64,000 nucleotides of DNA from Streptomyces sp. ISL-100 (GTDB taxonomy: Bacteria; Actinomycetota; Actinomycetes; Streptomycetales; Streptomycetaceae): assembly GCF_018614615.1 (NCBI RefSeq), contig NZ_JAGGOK010000025.1, forward strand, positions 83,719 through 147,718, read 5' to 3'. A program made the position numbers and the translations under genes. Positions 25,327 through 33,654 of the stretch are shown one piece after another (position 1 is the stretch's first letter; each line of letters begins with the position of its first letter). The notes beneath the pieces were generated by a model. It was not told the origin of the DNA and did no database searches. It saw only the letters and a program-made list of their open reading frames with translations.

Positions 25327-26526
25327 TCAGAGGATTACGTGCGGCAGGAAGCGGGCGTACTCGTCCGTGATCAGGCCCGAGGACTCCCGGATGCCCAGTC
25401 CCGCCGCCTCGTCCTCGACGACCCACGCCCCGAGCACCACACGGTTGCCGTCGAAGTCGGGCAAGGGCGCCAACTCCTGGTAGCAGAAGGGTTGTTCATC
25501 CTCCGCGCGAGCGGCAGCCGACTCCGAGCCCGGCTCGTGGATCGTGACGCCGGCGCCCTCGCGGCCAAGCAGCGGCTTGGCGACGTATCCGGGCCCGTCG
25601 GAGGCGGCGAGCTCGCGCGGGCTGTCGAGATACGCGGCGAGCAGGTTCGGATGGCCGGGGTAGAGCTCCCAGAGGATCGCGAGCAGCGCCTTGTTGGAGA
25701 GCAGCATCTTCCAGGCCGGCTCGATCCAGCAGGTGGTGCCCGAGCCGCCGCCGTTGTCGAGCGTGTTCAGGACGTGCGGCCCGAAGCGGTCGGTCGTCAG
25801 CCACTCCCACGGGTAGAGCTTGAAGCAGCTGCGGATGAAGCGCAGCCGGCCGTCGACGAAGCGGCCCGAGAGCCGGTCCCAGCCGATCTGTTCGACGGAC
25901 AGCGCCTCCGTGGCGATCCCGGCCTGCTGGGCCGTCTCGCGCAGGTACGCGACCGTCATCAGGTCCTCGCCGAGCTCGTCGCCCTCCGAGTGGACGAAGT
26001 GCAGCGGCCCGGGCGGCAGCAGCGGTGCCTGGCGCTTCCACGCGTCGACGAGCCGCTCGTGCAGGGAGTTCCACTGGTCTGCGCCGGGGAAGCGCTCCTC
26101 CATCCAGAACCACTGCGGGCTGGCGGCCTCCACCAGCGAGGTGGGGGTGTCGGCGTTGTACTCCAGCATCTTGGCGGGGCCCGTGCCGTCGTACCGCAGA
26201 TCGAACCGCCCGTAGATGGAGGGGAGTTCGGCGCGTCGCCGCCAGGAGGTGGCGATCCGCGAGGCCAGTCGCGGGTCCGTGATGCCGAGGTCGGCGAAGC
26301 GGTCGTGCTCCACGATGTGCGCGGCGGCGGCCAGGCACATGGCGTGCAGTTCCTCGACGACCTCCTCCAGCGCCTCGACCTCGGGCAGCGAGAATTCGTA
26401 GTACGCGCTCTCGTCCCAGTACGGGCGCAGCGACCCGTCCGGGAAGCGGGTCAGCGGGTAGATGAGGCCCTGCTCCTCGACGGTCTGCTGCCAGCCGGGG
26501 CGTGGTTCGATCGTGTGTCGCTTCAT
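25327..26526 (-). CDS. Glutathionylspermidine-synthase-family ATP-grasp protein (YgiC/YjfC-like)
   Basis: The 399-residue protein matches the carboxylate-amine ligase domain of the glutathionylspermidine synthase family. Segments include GRFDLRYDGTGPAKMLEYNADTPTSLVEA, HSEGDELGEDLMTVAYL, and the ATP-grasp loop YVAKPLLGREGAGV. Actinomycetes lack glutathione, so the true substrates are unknown. In E. coli the YgiC paralogue is encoded beside the lipoprotein gene ygiB. The same pairing occurs here with the 26543 gene, 16 bases upstream. Confidence 0.88.
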   Translation of the reverse strand: MKRHTIEPRPGWQQTVEEQGLIYPLTRFPDGSLRPYWDESAYYEFSLPEVEALEEVVEELHAMCLAAAAHIVEHDRFADLGITDPRLASRIATSWRRRAELPSIYGRFDLRYDGTGPAKMLEYNADTPTSLVEAASPQWFWMEERFPGADQWNSLHERLVDAWKRQAPLLPPGPLHFVHSEGDELGEDLMTVAYLRETAQQAGIATEALSVEQIGWDRLSGRFVDGRLRFIRSCFKLYPWEWLTTDRFGPHVLNTLDNGGGSGTTCWIEPAWKMLLSNKALLAILWELYPGHPNLLAAYLDSPRELAASDGPGYVAKPLLGREGAGVTIHEPGSESAAARAEDEQPFCYQELAPLPDFDGNRVVLGAWVVEDEAAGLGIRESSGLITDEYARFLPHVIL

Positions 26527-26542
26527 CGGTCCGTCCGGTCCG

Positions 26543-26833
26543 TCAGCCGCCGCCGGAACCGAAGCCGGAGCCGAAGCCGCCCCGGTCGACCGCGGACTTG
26601 TCGAAGCTGCCGTCCGTCACCTTGCCGCTGCTGACGCTGCCGCCGTAGTAGTACCGGCCGGAGCTGCTGGAGCCGTCGTCCTCGCACTCGTAGTCCGGCA
26701 GCACTTCCTGGGTGACCCGATCCACGCACCGCCGGTCCGGCTCCGAGCCGCAGGCGGTGAGCGTCGCCGCGAGCACGCCCATGCCGCCGAGCAGGACCGT
26801 GCCTGACCTCAGTTTGCGCCGTCGTGCCGCCAT
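26543..26833 (-). CDS. Small lipoprotein, YgiB/DUF1190-like partner of the ATP-grasp protein
   Basis: The 96-residue protein has a signal peptide with lipobox LTAC (Cys28). It then shows a short Cys-containing region (RRCVDRVTQEVLPDYECEDD), a Tyr/Ser-rich YYYGG segment, and a Gly/Phe/Ser-rich tail ending in GSGGG. The CVD...C region plus a low-complexity GGF tail resembles DUF1190 (YgiB) proteins. Linkage to a GSP-synthase-like gene is the same as in proteobacteria. The pair may act on the envelope, but no reaction is known. Confidence 0.75.
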   Translation of the reverse strand: MAARRRKLRSGTVLLGGMGVLAATLTACGSEPDRRCVDRVTQEVLPDYECEDDGSSSSGRYYYGGSVSSGKVTDGSFDKSAVDRGGFGSGFGSGGG

Positions 26834-26949
26834 GTCCCGGCCCCTCCCCCGTCGTTCGAACAGATTCTCCAGACCGTCCGACAGACTAGATGGCCCGCTC
26901 CGGCCGCCGGAACCCGGTGCACGATCTCCAACCCCTCTAGAGTCGGTTT

Positions 26950-27813
26950 GTGATCCTTGGGATGATCTGCGCGCTCTCTTCGGCGGTCTGCATCGGTACG
27001 GCCTCCGTGCTCCAGGCCGTCGGGGCCCGCGCCGCGCAGCTCGGCACCGGCAGCGGGGTCGACGTGGCGCTGATGCTGCGCGCCCTGCGTCAGTGGCGGT
27101 ACGTCGCCGGTCTCGCCCTCTACGGCCTCAGCTTCGCGCTCCAGATCGTCGCCCTGCTCACCATCCCCATCTACGCCGTCGAGGCGGCCCAGGCCGCGAG
27201 CCTCGCCGTCACCGCCGTGCTCGCCGCCCGCGTGCTGAAGGTCCGCCTCCGAGGTACGGAGTGGGCCGCGGTGACCGTCGTCTGCGCGGGCCTGGCGATG
27301 CTCGGGCTGTCCGTCGGCGCGGACGGCAGGAGCGACGGCCCGCCCGCCCTGCGGTACGCCATGCTCGGCGTCGCCTTCGCCGTGCTGCTCGCGGGCGCGG
27401 CGGCGGGCCGCCTGCCGGGCCGGGCCCGCGCCCTGGTCCTGGGCTTCGGCGCGGGCACCGGCTTCGGGGTGGTGTCGGTCTCGGTGCGGCTGCTCGACGA
27501 CCTGGCACCGTCGGCGCTCGTCGCCAATCCGGCCGTGTACGCGCTGCTGCTGGGCGGCGGCACGGCGTTCCTGCTGCTCACGTCGGCGTTCCAGCGCGGC
27601 TCGGTGACCACGGCGACGGCGGGCATGGTGGTCGGCGAGACGATCGGCCCGGCCGTGGTGGGTGTCGTGTGGCTCGGCGACCGTACGCGGGAGGGCTTGG
27701 CGGTGCCGGCGGCCGTGGGCTTCGCGGTGGCGGTGGCGGGCGCGCTGGCCCTGGCCCGGTTCGGCGAGCCCCCGGCGATCGCGGCGGCGGCGGGGCCGGC
27801 CGACGCGCCGTAG
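26950..27813 (+). CDS. DMT-superfamily membrane transporter-like protein
   Basis: The 287-residue protein has about nine or ten hydrophobic segments and an internally repeated EamA-like layout. It begins at GTG 26950 with MILGMICALSSAVCIGTASVLQ. Charged loops (RLRGTEWAAV and GDRTREGLA) divide the two halves. Such proteins move small metabolites, amino acids or magnesium. The substrate is unknown. It is divergent from the lipoprotein gene over 116 bases and is followed by a repeat-rich gap. Confidence 0.78.
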   Translation: MILGMICALSSAVCIGTASVLQAVGARAAQLGTGSGVDVALMLRALRQWRYVAGLALYGLSFALQIVALLTIPIYAVEAAQAASLAVTAVLAARVLKVRLRGTEWAAVTVVCAGLAMLGLSVGADGRSDGPPALRYAMLGVAFAVLLAGAAAGRLPGRARALVLGFGAGTGFGVVSVSVRLLDDLAPSALVANPAVYALLLGGGTAFLLLTSAFQRGSVTTATAGMVVGETIGPAVVGVVWLGDRTREGLAVPAAVGFAVAVAGALALARFGEPPAIAAAAGPADAP

Positions 27814-28223
27814 GAGGCGCTGGGGAACGGCCCTGCGGGGGGCTCGGGAGCGGGGGTGCGTGGGCGCGGGAGCGCGGCGCACGTTCCCTGCGGGGCTTTC
27901 CCCGACCCGCCCCTTCCCGCTGTGACACTTTGCGGCTCCGCCGCGTGAGGGGCACTGCCCCAGACCCCGCTCCTCAAACGCCGGAGAGGCTGGAATGCGG
28001 CTGGGCCGGGGTTGATCACATCCAGCCCGGCCGACGTTTGAGGCCTTTCGGGAAGGGGCGGGGTGGGGGGAAAGGCCCCTCGGACGCCCCCCACGCACCA
28101 GACCCGCCCGCAGTGGTTTATCGTTCACCCGTGCGTGGAGCGCTGCCGCCGAAAGGTGGCCGCACACGCACCGCCCCGGTCGGTCCCCCCGTCCGGCCGG
28201 GGCTCCCCCTCCCCCACCGACCG
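27814..28223. other. Repeat-bearing gene-free gap of 410 bp
   Basis: The gap lies between the ends of convergent genes. It contains an inverted copy of the intergenic repeat (27949-27985), a second weaker copy (CCGGCCGACGTTTGAGG, 28027-28043) in the opposite sense, and GC-rich tracts. No open frame with convincing codon use was found on either strand. Confidence 0.7.
27949..27985 (-). repeat. Inverted copy of the 37-bp intergenic repeat
   Basis: On the minus strand it reads TCCGGCGTTTGAGGAGCGGG followed by TCTGGGGCAGTGCCCC. It differs from the copy at 18124 at two positions, and the two differences occur one in the first part and one in the hairpin loop arm. Confidence 0.85.
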
Positions 28224-29639
28224 TCACGGCAGTGCCCGGCACAGCGCGTCCAGCGCCCCCGCCCACGCGCTGTCCGGCGGCGTCGCGTACCCGACCACCA
28301 GCGCGTCCCGGTCCCGCTCCGCCGACGGATGCCGGAAGCTGCCCACGCCGTCCAGCGCGAGCCCCTGCCACGCCGCCGCCTGCACCACGGACCGTTCCGT
28401 GCCCGCCGGGAGTTCGAGCACCGCGTGCAACCCCGCAGCGATCCCCGTCACCCGTACGTCCGGCGCCCGTTCCGCGAGCGCCGCCACCAGCTGGTCGCGC
28501 CGCCGCCGGTAGCGCAGCCGCATCGAGCGCACATGACGGTCGTACGCCCCCGAGCCGATGAACTCCGCGAGGGTCAGCTGGTCCAGCGCGCTTGACGCCC
28601 AGTCGACCACCCCCTTCGCCGCCGTCACCTCCTCCACCAGTGACTCCGGCAGCACCATCCAGGCCAGCCGCAGCCCCGGCGCGAGCGACTTGCTCGCGGT
28701 CCCCAGGTAGACCACACGCCCGGGATCGAGTCCCTGAAGGGCGCCGACCGGCTGCCGGTCGTAACGGAACTCCCCGTCGTAGTCGTCCTCCAGGATCAGC
28801 CCGCCCGTACCCCGCGCCCAGTCGACGGCCGCCGCGCGCCGGTCCGGATGCAGAGCGACCCCGATCGGAAACTGATGAGCCGGCGTCAGCAGCACCGCCC
28901 CTGTCCCCGCCCCCCGCAGCTCCGTCAGCTCCCCCGTGCGCGATCCGTGCCCGTCGAACCCCAGCGCCGGGGTGCGCAGCCCAGCCTCCGTGAGCAGGTC
29001 CCGGTGGAAGTGGAGACCGTACGACTCCACCGCCACCTCCCGTACGCGCCGCTGCCGCAGCACCTTCGCGATCAGCATCAGCCCGTGCACGAAGCCGGAG
29101 CAGATGACGACGCGGTCCGCCGTGGCCCGCACGCCGCGCGCCCGCGCCAGATACTCGGCGACGGCGGTACGCAGCTCGACTCGCCCGCGCGGATCGCCGT
29201 ACCCGAAGGCCTCGTGCGGCGCGGCGGTCAGCGCGCGCCTGGCCGCCTTCAGCCATTCGGCACGCGGAAAGGAGGCGAGGTCGGGGGCGCCGGGCATGAG
29301 GCTGTACGCCGGTTTACGCCGCGCACTGTGCCGCGTCACGGCAGCGGCGGGCGCGGCCTTGTGCGGCGCGGCCACGGCCCGCTGCGCGACCCGCGTGCCG
29401 GAGCCCTGCCGGGCGGTGAGCCAGCCCTCGGCGACGAGTTCGGCGTACGCGTCGGCGACGGTGTTACGAGCGACGCCCAGGTCGACGGCGAGCGAATGCG
29501 AGGACGGCAGCCGCGTCCCGGGGGCCAGCCTGCCCGTACGGACGGCTTCACGCAGGGCGTTCATCAGGCCCGTACGCAGCCCGGAACCACCCAACTCCAC
29601 ATGCAGGTCAACACCGTAGGTGGCCCATGAATCCGTCAC
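28224..29639 (-). CDS. MocR-family regulator (GntR helix-turn-helix fused to aminotransferase-like domain)
   Basis: The 471-residue protein joins a GntR winged helix (about residues 20-85: RTGLMNALREAVRTGRLAPGTRLPSSHSLAVDLGVARNTVADAY) to a fold-type I aminotransferase-like domain (about 110-470) with the PLP-lysine in GTASKSLAPGLRLAW. PdxR-type members control vitamin B6 synthesis, others amine metabolism. The GTG at 29639 faces the AhpD-like gene 47 bases away, so that gene is the likely target. Confidence 0.9.
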   Translation of the reverse strand: MTDSWATYGVDLHVELGGSGLRTGLMNALREAVRTGRLAPGTRLPSSHSLAVDLGVARNTVADAYAELVAEGWLTARQGSGTRVAQRAVAAPHKAAPAAAVTRHSARRKPAYSLMPGAPDLASFPRAEWLKAARRALTAAPHEAFGYGDPRGRVELRTAVAEYLARARGVRATADRVVICSGFVHGLMLIAKVLRQRRVREVAVESYGLHFHRDLLTEAGLRTPALGFDGHGSRTGELTELRGAGTGAVLLTPAHQFPIGVALHPDRRAAAVDWARGTGGLILEDDYDGEFRYDRQPVGALQGLDPGRVVYLGTASKSLAPGLRLAWMVLPESLVEEVTAAKGVVDWASSALDQLTLAEFIGSGAYDRHVRSMRLRYRRRRDQLVAALAERAPDVRVTGIAAGLHAVLELPAGTERSVVQAAAWQGLALDGVGSFRHPSAERDRDALVVGYATPPDSAWAGALDALCRALP

Positions 29640-29686
29640 GGAAATGGACCATACCGGTGGGCTGTCAGCCCCGTAACGTCGTCCCT

Positions 29687-30175
29687 ATGAAGATAGACAA
29701 GGCCCCCGAACACACCCCCCGCCTGGAGATGGCCAAGCTGGCACCCGAGGTCTACAAGGCCATGGTCACGGTCGACGCCGCCGCGAAGAAGGGCCTCGAC
29801 CCGTTCCTGGTCGAGCTGGTCAAGATCCGCGCATCACAGATCAACCACTGCGCCTTCTGCCTCGACATGCACGCCAAGGACGCGCTTGCCGCCGGCGAGA
29901 CGATCGAGCGGATCACCCAGCTCGCAGCCTGGGAGGAATCCCGGCACTTCTACACGGAACAGGAAGCCGCTGCGCTCGAACTCACCGAGGCCGTGACCGT
30001 CCTGACGGACGGATTCGTCCCCGACGAGGTGTGGGAAAAGGCGGCCAAGCACTTCGACGACACCCAACTGGCCCACCTGACCGCCGTCATCACGGTCATC
30101 AACGCCTGGAACCGCTTCGCCGTAACGACCCGCATGGTCCCCGGCCACTACACCGCAGGCGCCTTCAAGCACTGA
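29687..30175 (+). CDS. AhpD-like carboxymuconolactone decarboxylase-family protein
   Basis: The 162-residue protein shows the AhpD-type active site NHCAFCLDMHAKDA with Cys55, Cys58 and His62, followed by the expected helical repeats. Members act as peroxidases or peroxidase partners through the Cys pair rather than as decarboxylases. The ATG at 29687 gives the usual N-terminus. It is controlled from a short region shared with the divergent MocR gene; TGGCCCAT (29621) and TGGACCAT (29645) are similar octamers in the same orientation and may be MocR sites. Confidence 0.88.
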   Translation: MKIDKAPEHTPRLEMAKLAPEVYKAMVTVDAAAKKGLDPFLVELVKIRASQINHCAFCLDMHAKDALAAGETIERITQLAAWEESRHFYTEQEAAALELTEAVTVLTDGFVPDEVWEKAAKHFDDTQLAHLTAVITVINAWNRFAVTTRMVPGHYTAGAFKH

Positions 30176-30188
30176 GCCACAACCGCGA

Positions 30189-30662
30189 TCAGAAGTCGCT
30201 CCAGAGGTCGGACATCGTCTCGGACATCGTCGCGTACGACATCGCGAAGAAGACGCAGAACGCCACCATCACGGCGCAGAACACCACCGCGAACACCGCA
30301 CCGGCCGTCGCCCGCACCGCACTCGACGGCGGCTGCGCGGTGGCCCGGTCCGGGCAGCCCGCAGGGTAATGGACAGGCACGATGTCCCCCTCGACGATCG
30401 TGCCGGGACCGTTCGTCTCCTCGAATCGCACGGGTGCGGCGCCGCCGGGCACCGTGAACTCGTACACGTGATGCAGGGTCGTGCGAGTCCCGCTGTCCCC
30501 GCCGCTGCGCGTCGTCGTATACGTACGCAGGCACCGCGCCTCAGCGGTGAGCCCACTGCGCCACGCCTCGCGCAGCCGCAGCAACGAGACGACGGTCTTG
30601 GCAGCCATGAGCACGGCGACGGCCGCGATCAGCGCGGGTACGGCGTAGAACATGAAGTCCAT
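30189..30662 (-). CDS. DUF3592-type membrane protein (157 aa)
   Basis: The protein has an N-terminal span (residues about 5-28), a soluble middle with a beta-rich region (HHVYEFTVPGGAAPVRFEETNG, IVPVHYPAG) typical of DUF3592, and a C-terminal span (AVFAVVFCAVMVAFCVFFAM). The ATG at 30662 follows GGGGGAA at a good distance, so it is preferred to a TTG at 30686. It ends 13 bases from the convergent AhpD-like gene. Function unknown. Confidence 0.75.
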   Translation of the reverse strand: MDFMFYAVPALIAAVAVLMAAKTVVSLLRLREAWRSGLTAEARCLRTYTTTRSGGDSGTRTTLHHVYEFTVPGGAAPVRFEETNGPGTIVEGDIVPVHYPAGCPDRATAQPPSSAVRATAGAVFAVVFCAVMVAFCVFFAMSYATMSETMSDLWSDF

Positions 30663-30701
30663 CGGTGATTCCCCCGTTGTGGGCAAGTAGCCCTTAAGCG
30701 C

Positions 30702-30899
30702 TCACTCCTGCTCTGCCCGTACATGATGTACGTGACGTATGAGCGCCGTAAGCCCGGCCCGGTTGATCGACAGCACCTGGGACGGCTCGTCGCTCTCGCG
30801 CAGGCGGATCACGCCGTCGGCGGCAGCAACCTCAACGCACTCGTTACCATCGGCTCCACCGGAGAAGGACGACTTCTGCCAGTAAACAGCGGCGGTCAC
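30702..30899 (-). CDS. DUF397 protein, second copy
   Basis: The 65-residue protein has the DUF397 pattern: WQKSSFSGG, then DGNECVEVA, then IRLRESDEP and a C-terminal helix. DUF397 proteins occur next to XRE/DUF5753 regulators and HATPase proteins throughout Streptomyces and, where tested, act as small partners of the regulator. The GTG/ATG region overlaps the preceding DUF397 gene by four bases. It is the last gene of the three-gene operon. It differs from its sister in the middle loop (AAADGV against ASSQSG). Confidence 0.88.
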   Translation of the reverse strand: MTAAVYWQKSSFSGGADGNECVEVAAADGVIRLRESDEPSQVLSINRAGLTALIRHVHHVRAEQE

Positions 30900-31087
30900 G
30901 GCTGCTCCGCCCGTACGCGACGTATCAAGGCCGCGATCCCGTCGCGGGTGACCGACAGGACCTGGGCCGGTTCGTCGCTTTCACGGAGCCAGATGCCGCT
31001 CTGCGAGCTGGCCAGCTCCACACAGCTGTCACCGTCGCCTCCGCCAGAGAAGGAAGACTTCTGCCACTGAACAGACTTGCTGGTCAT
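30896..31087 (-). CDS. DUF397 protein, first copy
   Basis: The 63-residue protein shares WQKSSFSGGGDGDSCVELA and the IWLRESDEPAQVLSV ending with its downstream sister, so the two arose by tandem duplication. It begins nine bases after the XRE regulator gene ends. Duplication of this partner beside one regulator may allow two binding states or two ligands, but this is inference. Confidence 0.9.
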   Translation of the reverse strand: MTSKSVQWQKSSFSGGGDGDSCVELASSQSGIWLRESDEPAQVLSVTRDGIAALIRRVRAEQP

Positions 31088-31096
31088 GCTGATGCC

Positions 31097-31948
31097 TCAC
31101 AGTTCCTTCGTCATGCGGTGGATGAGATCCCGCGACGCCAGGGGATCGAGCACTACTTCCTCCACCTTACGAAACAACCTTCGAAACCGACCCAGTTGTG
31201 ACTCCGCACCGATAAAGGCAGCACCATGCGGGCCGTCACGAAGCACGGTGTCCAGTTGGGGCACCGCACCACCCGCATACATCATCGTGGCGCCAGCCCC
31301 GGCGAATCCGTCCACGTCGAAGGGGACTACGCGCACCACGACGTGTCCAGCCTCGGCCTGCCGCAGAATCTCCTGAAGCTGTGCACCGGCCACCTGGCGG
31401 CCCGATACGCGAGTACGCAGCACGGACTCGTGAATGATCGCCTCGTACGCAGTGGGATTGTCGCCCTCGATGACCACCTTGCGCCCCATCCGGTGCTCCA
31501 CCCTGGGTTCGAGCTCGCTCGGCGGAAGCTCCAAGCCCATATACGAGTAGACCGCACGAGCGTAGTCCGCCGTCTGCAAGAGCCCCGGTACGTACGTCAT
31601 GGCCACGTCACGCAGAAACGATGCGTGATGCTCCAGCTCCGCCAGGTCCAAGAACCCTGGCGGCAGCACCCCCCGATACTCCTCCCACCAACCGCGCGTA
31701 CGGTCGGTGGCCATCGCGACCAAGGCGTCGATCAACGCCGCGTCAGCACAGGCACAGTGGGCAGCGAGCCTGCGCACACGCTCCTCGCCGACGCCCGAGT
31801 TACCCGCCTCCATCTGGCTCATCTGGGCTGAGTTCGACCCCAGAACCCCCGCCACCTCTCGGGCTGACATGCCCGCAGCTTCCCGAAGTTTGCGCAGCTC
31901 GGCGCCCAGGCGTACCTGGCGGGCGGTCGGCTGACTCCTTGCTGTCAT
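31097..31948 (-). CDS. XRE-family regulator with C-terminal DUF5753 domain
   Basis: The 283-residue protein has an N-terminal helix-turn-helix (residues about 15-70: LRKLREAAGMSAREVAGVLGSNSAQMSQMEAGNSGV) and a DUF5753 domain (about 100-275) containing YVPGLLQTADYARAV and RVVPFDVDGFAG. Such proteins pair with DUF397 partners and often face an ATPase-like anti-sigma gene, as here. The AT-rich palindrome at 32035, 87 bases upstream, is a plausible operator. Confidence 0.9.
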   Translation of the reverse strand: MTARSQPTARQVRLGAELRKLREAAGMSAREVAGVLGSNSAQMSQMEAGNSGVGEERVRRLAAHCACADAALIDALVAMATDRTRGWWEEYRGVLPPGFLDLAELEHHASFLRDVAMTYVPGLLQTADYARAVYSYMGLELPPSELEPRVEHRMGRKVVIEGDNPTAYEAIIHESVLRTRVSGRQVAGAQLQEILRQAEAGHVVVRVVPFDVDGFAGAGATMMYAGGAVPQLDTVLRDGPHGAAFIGAESQLGRFRRLFRKVEEVVLDPLASRDLIHRMTKEL

Positions 31949-32034
31949 GTGATCGGCACCTCCTCAATAGCCAGTGGGTCAGGGCAGTTTGACTCGCCCC
32001 ATTCGGGTGGCAGATTACGTCAGGGACTTGCGCA

Positions 32035-32050
32035 GGTAAAAATTTTTACC
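32035..32050. promoter_or_regulatory. 16-bp AT-rich palindrome GGTAAAAATTTTTACC
   Basis: This perfect palindrome stands in the gap between the XRE gene and the divergent ATP-binding regulator gene. In DNA of about 70% GC such an AT core is very unlikely by chance, so it is a strong candidate operator for the XRE/DUF397 regulator, acting on both units. Confidence 0.7.
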
Positions 32051-32196
32051 CTACGGTGAGTGACGCGTCGCACACGCTGCGATCACCGGGACTCCGGAAG
32101 CGCACCGCACCGCCATGCCATGACGGCCGCGACATTGCCACCGCCCTCCGACCGCCGCACACCAGCCACCTCCCTCACTCCACACGGAGTCCTCGC

Positions 32197-32634
32197 ATGC
32201 CGAATTCAACGAAGAACACCGGCAGTGACACCGAACCCTGGCAGTACACCCTTTACATCCCCCACGACCCCCGCGCCGTCACCATCTGCCGCCGCACCCT
32301 GCGCCTCATCCTCAACGCCCACGGCCTGCCCCACCTCGCCGAGGCCGCCGAGCTTTTGGCCACCGAGCTGATCAGCAACGCCGTACGCCACACCAAGGGC
32401 CCTGCCGCCCTCCGCCTGCGCTGGGCGGACAGGATCCTCCGTATCGGCGCCTGGGACGCGGACCCCACCCCGCCCGCACCGCCGCCGCCCAGGCAGCCCG
32501 CCGCCATGGACGCCGAACACGGCCGCGGCCTCGACCTCGTCCGGAGCTGCGCCGACAACTGGGGCTGGTACCCCCTCACCACGGCCGACGACGACAGCGG
32601 CAAATACGTCTGGTGCGAACTGCGCGCCGCGTAA
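32197..32634 (+). CDS. HATPase_c_2 ATP-binding regulator (anti-sigma/serine-kinase-like)
   Basis: The 145-residue protein has the GHKL ATPase fold of SpoIIAB/RsbW-like regulators: the N box as ELLATELISNAVRHTKG, then the D-box region WDADP and the GRGLDLV motif. The ATG at 32197 follows GGAG and gives the usual length. It is divergent from the XRE-DUF397 operon. In this genus, such triples form regulatory sets resembling conservon or abaA-type regulators. The gene ends at the large hairpin at 32648. Confidence 0.87.
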   Translation: MPNSTKNTGSDTEPWQYTLYIPHDPRAVTICRRTLRLILNAHGLPHLAEAAELLATELISNAVRHTKGPAALRLRWADRILRIGAWDADPTPPAPPPPRQPAAMDAEHGRGLDLVRSCADNWGWYPLTTADDDSGKYVWCELRAA

Positions 32635-32647
32635 CTCCAACTCCCCT

Positions 32648-32715
32648 CTTCTGTACGGTTACGGACACCTCCCGGCCGGATTTCAGGCCGGGAGGTGTCC
32701 GTAACCGTACAGAAG
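32648..32715. terminator. 30-bp perfect hairpin downstream of the ATP-binding regulator
   Basis: Arms of 30 bases are perfectly complementary and start CTTCTGTACGGTTACGGACA; the loop is GGATTTCA. The hairpin begins 14 bases after the stop codon. It is much longer than needed for termination. It may be a terminator that also shields the RNA end, the footprint of a mobile element, or the source of a structured RNA. Confidence 0.75.
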
Positions 32716-32883
32716 CCGTTTCCCGGGGCCCGTCAACCCTCATGCCCCTGCGCGGCGCAACGCCAGCCACTCCTGCACACGTCGGCAGCCGCTCCGGGGG
32801 AGGCGGTGGGAACGGGTGTAAACGACAAGCTTCGGATTCCTGGCTGCCGTAGGGTCTCTTCGACATCGACGGGGAGAGACTTC

Positions 32884-33585
32884 ATGCAGGTAGAGAAGGC
32901 CAGAGGGCTGCTGGCAGTCGTCATGGCAACAGGACTCCTGTTGGGTTGCGGCAGCGCCCCGGTGCCCGCCGAGGTGGCCCGGCAGAAGGCTGCTCAAAGA
33001 TCCCCGTACGGTGCCGTGGAAGACCTCCCCGAGTCTCTGTCTGCGGACGGCAGCATGATTGTGGTGGGTGATCCCAAGGCACCCACGACGATTCGCGTCT
33101 ACGAGGATCTGGCTATAGGCATCTGCCGGGAGTTCGAGACGACCGAAATAGGCCCCGACCTACGGGAGCTGATGCTCGCACGCACGGTGAAGACCGAGTA
33201 CGTGTTTGTCTCTGTCCTTGGCGAGAGCCGATGGAGCGATGGCTCCGCGTTGAAGGTCATCAACGCGCTGCGTGCGGCACTGGAGCAGGACCATTTCGCC
33301 GAGTTCCACAAGCTTGTGGCCGAGAACTACACGAAGGGTGGCTACACGGACGCCTCACTGCTCCGTCTGGCCTCACGCATCCCTGGGCTGCGGAATGCCG
33401 CCTTCGAGAAGGCCGTAGAGACCATGGCGTACGAGGACTTCCTGGCCGCAGCCGAGCACACGTACGACGAGGCGGACCCGGACGTCCCGACCCTAGCCAT
33501 TAATGGCAAAGTCCTGCCCACTTTGCGACAGAGTTCCCTTTACGGCAAGGGGCGCCTGTCCGCCTACGTCAACGACCTGTCGTAG
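32884..33585 (+). CDS. DsbA-like lipoprotein without the CxxC active site
   Basis: The 233-residue protein has a lipoprotein signal (LLLGC, Cys22) and a thioredoxin/DsbA fold of the kind found in secreted actinomycete proteins. The segment IRVYEDLAIGICREFE corresponds to the usual DPRCPYC active site, but Ile78 replaces the first Cys; only Cys81 remains. The cis-Pro segment DVPTLAING is kept. It therefore cannot act as a dithiol oxidase. A role as chaperone, isomerase with one thiol, or a decaying copy are all possible. It is followed by a gap with a small minus-strand gene. Confidence 0.82.
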   Translation: MQVEKARGLLAVVMATGLLLGCGSAPVPAEVARQKAAQRSPYGAVEDLPESLSADGSMIVVGDPKAPTTIRVYEDLAIGICREFETTEIGPDLRELMLARTVKTEYVFVSVLGESRWSDGSALKVINALRAALEQDHFAEFHKLVAENYTKGGYTDASLLRLASRIPGLRNAAFEKAVETMAYEDFLAAAEHTYDEADPDVPTLAINGKVLPTLRQSSLYGKGRLSAYVNDLS

Positions 33586-33654
33586 GCCGGGGGCATCCTC
33601 GATCAGCTGAGCGGCGCTCTGCCGGTCCGGATCCTTACATCGCCCGCAGAGCCG

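Noticed and set aside
26809..29256. 815-codon minus-strand frame
   Set aside because: It crosses a transporter gene and a MocR gene in shadow frames and is Arg/Gly/Ala-rich throughout.
29621..29652. Firm MocR operator formed by TGGCCCAT and TGGACCAT
   Set aside because: The first octamer lies inside the MocR coding region and the two are not identical; mentioned only as a possibility.
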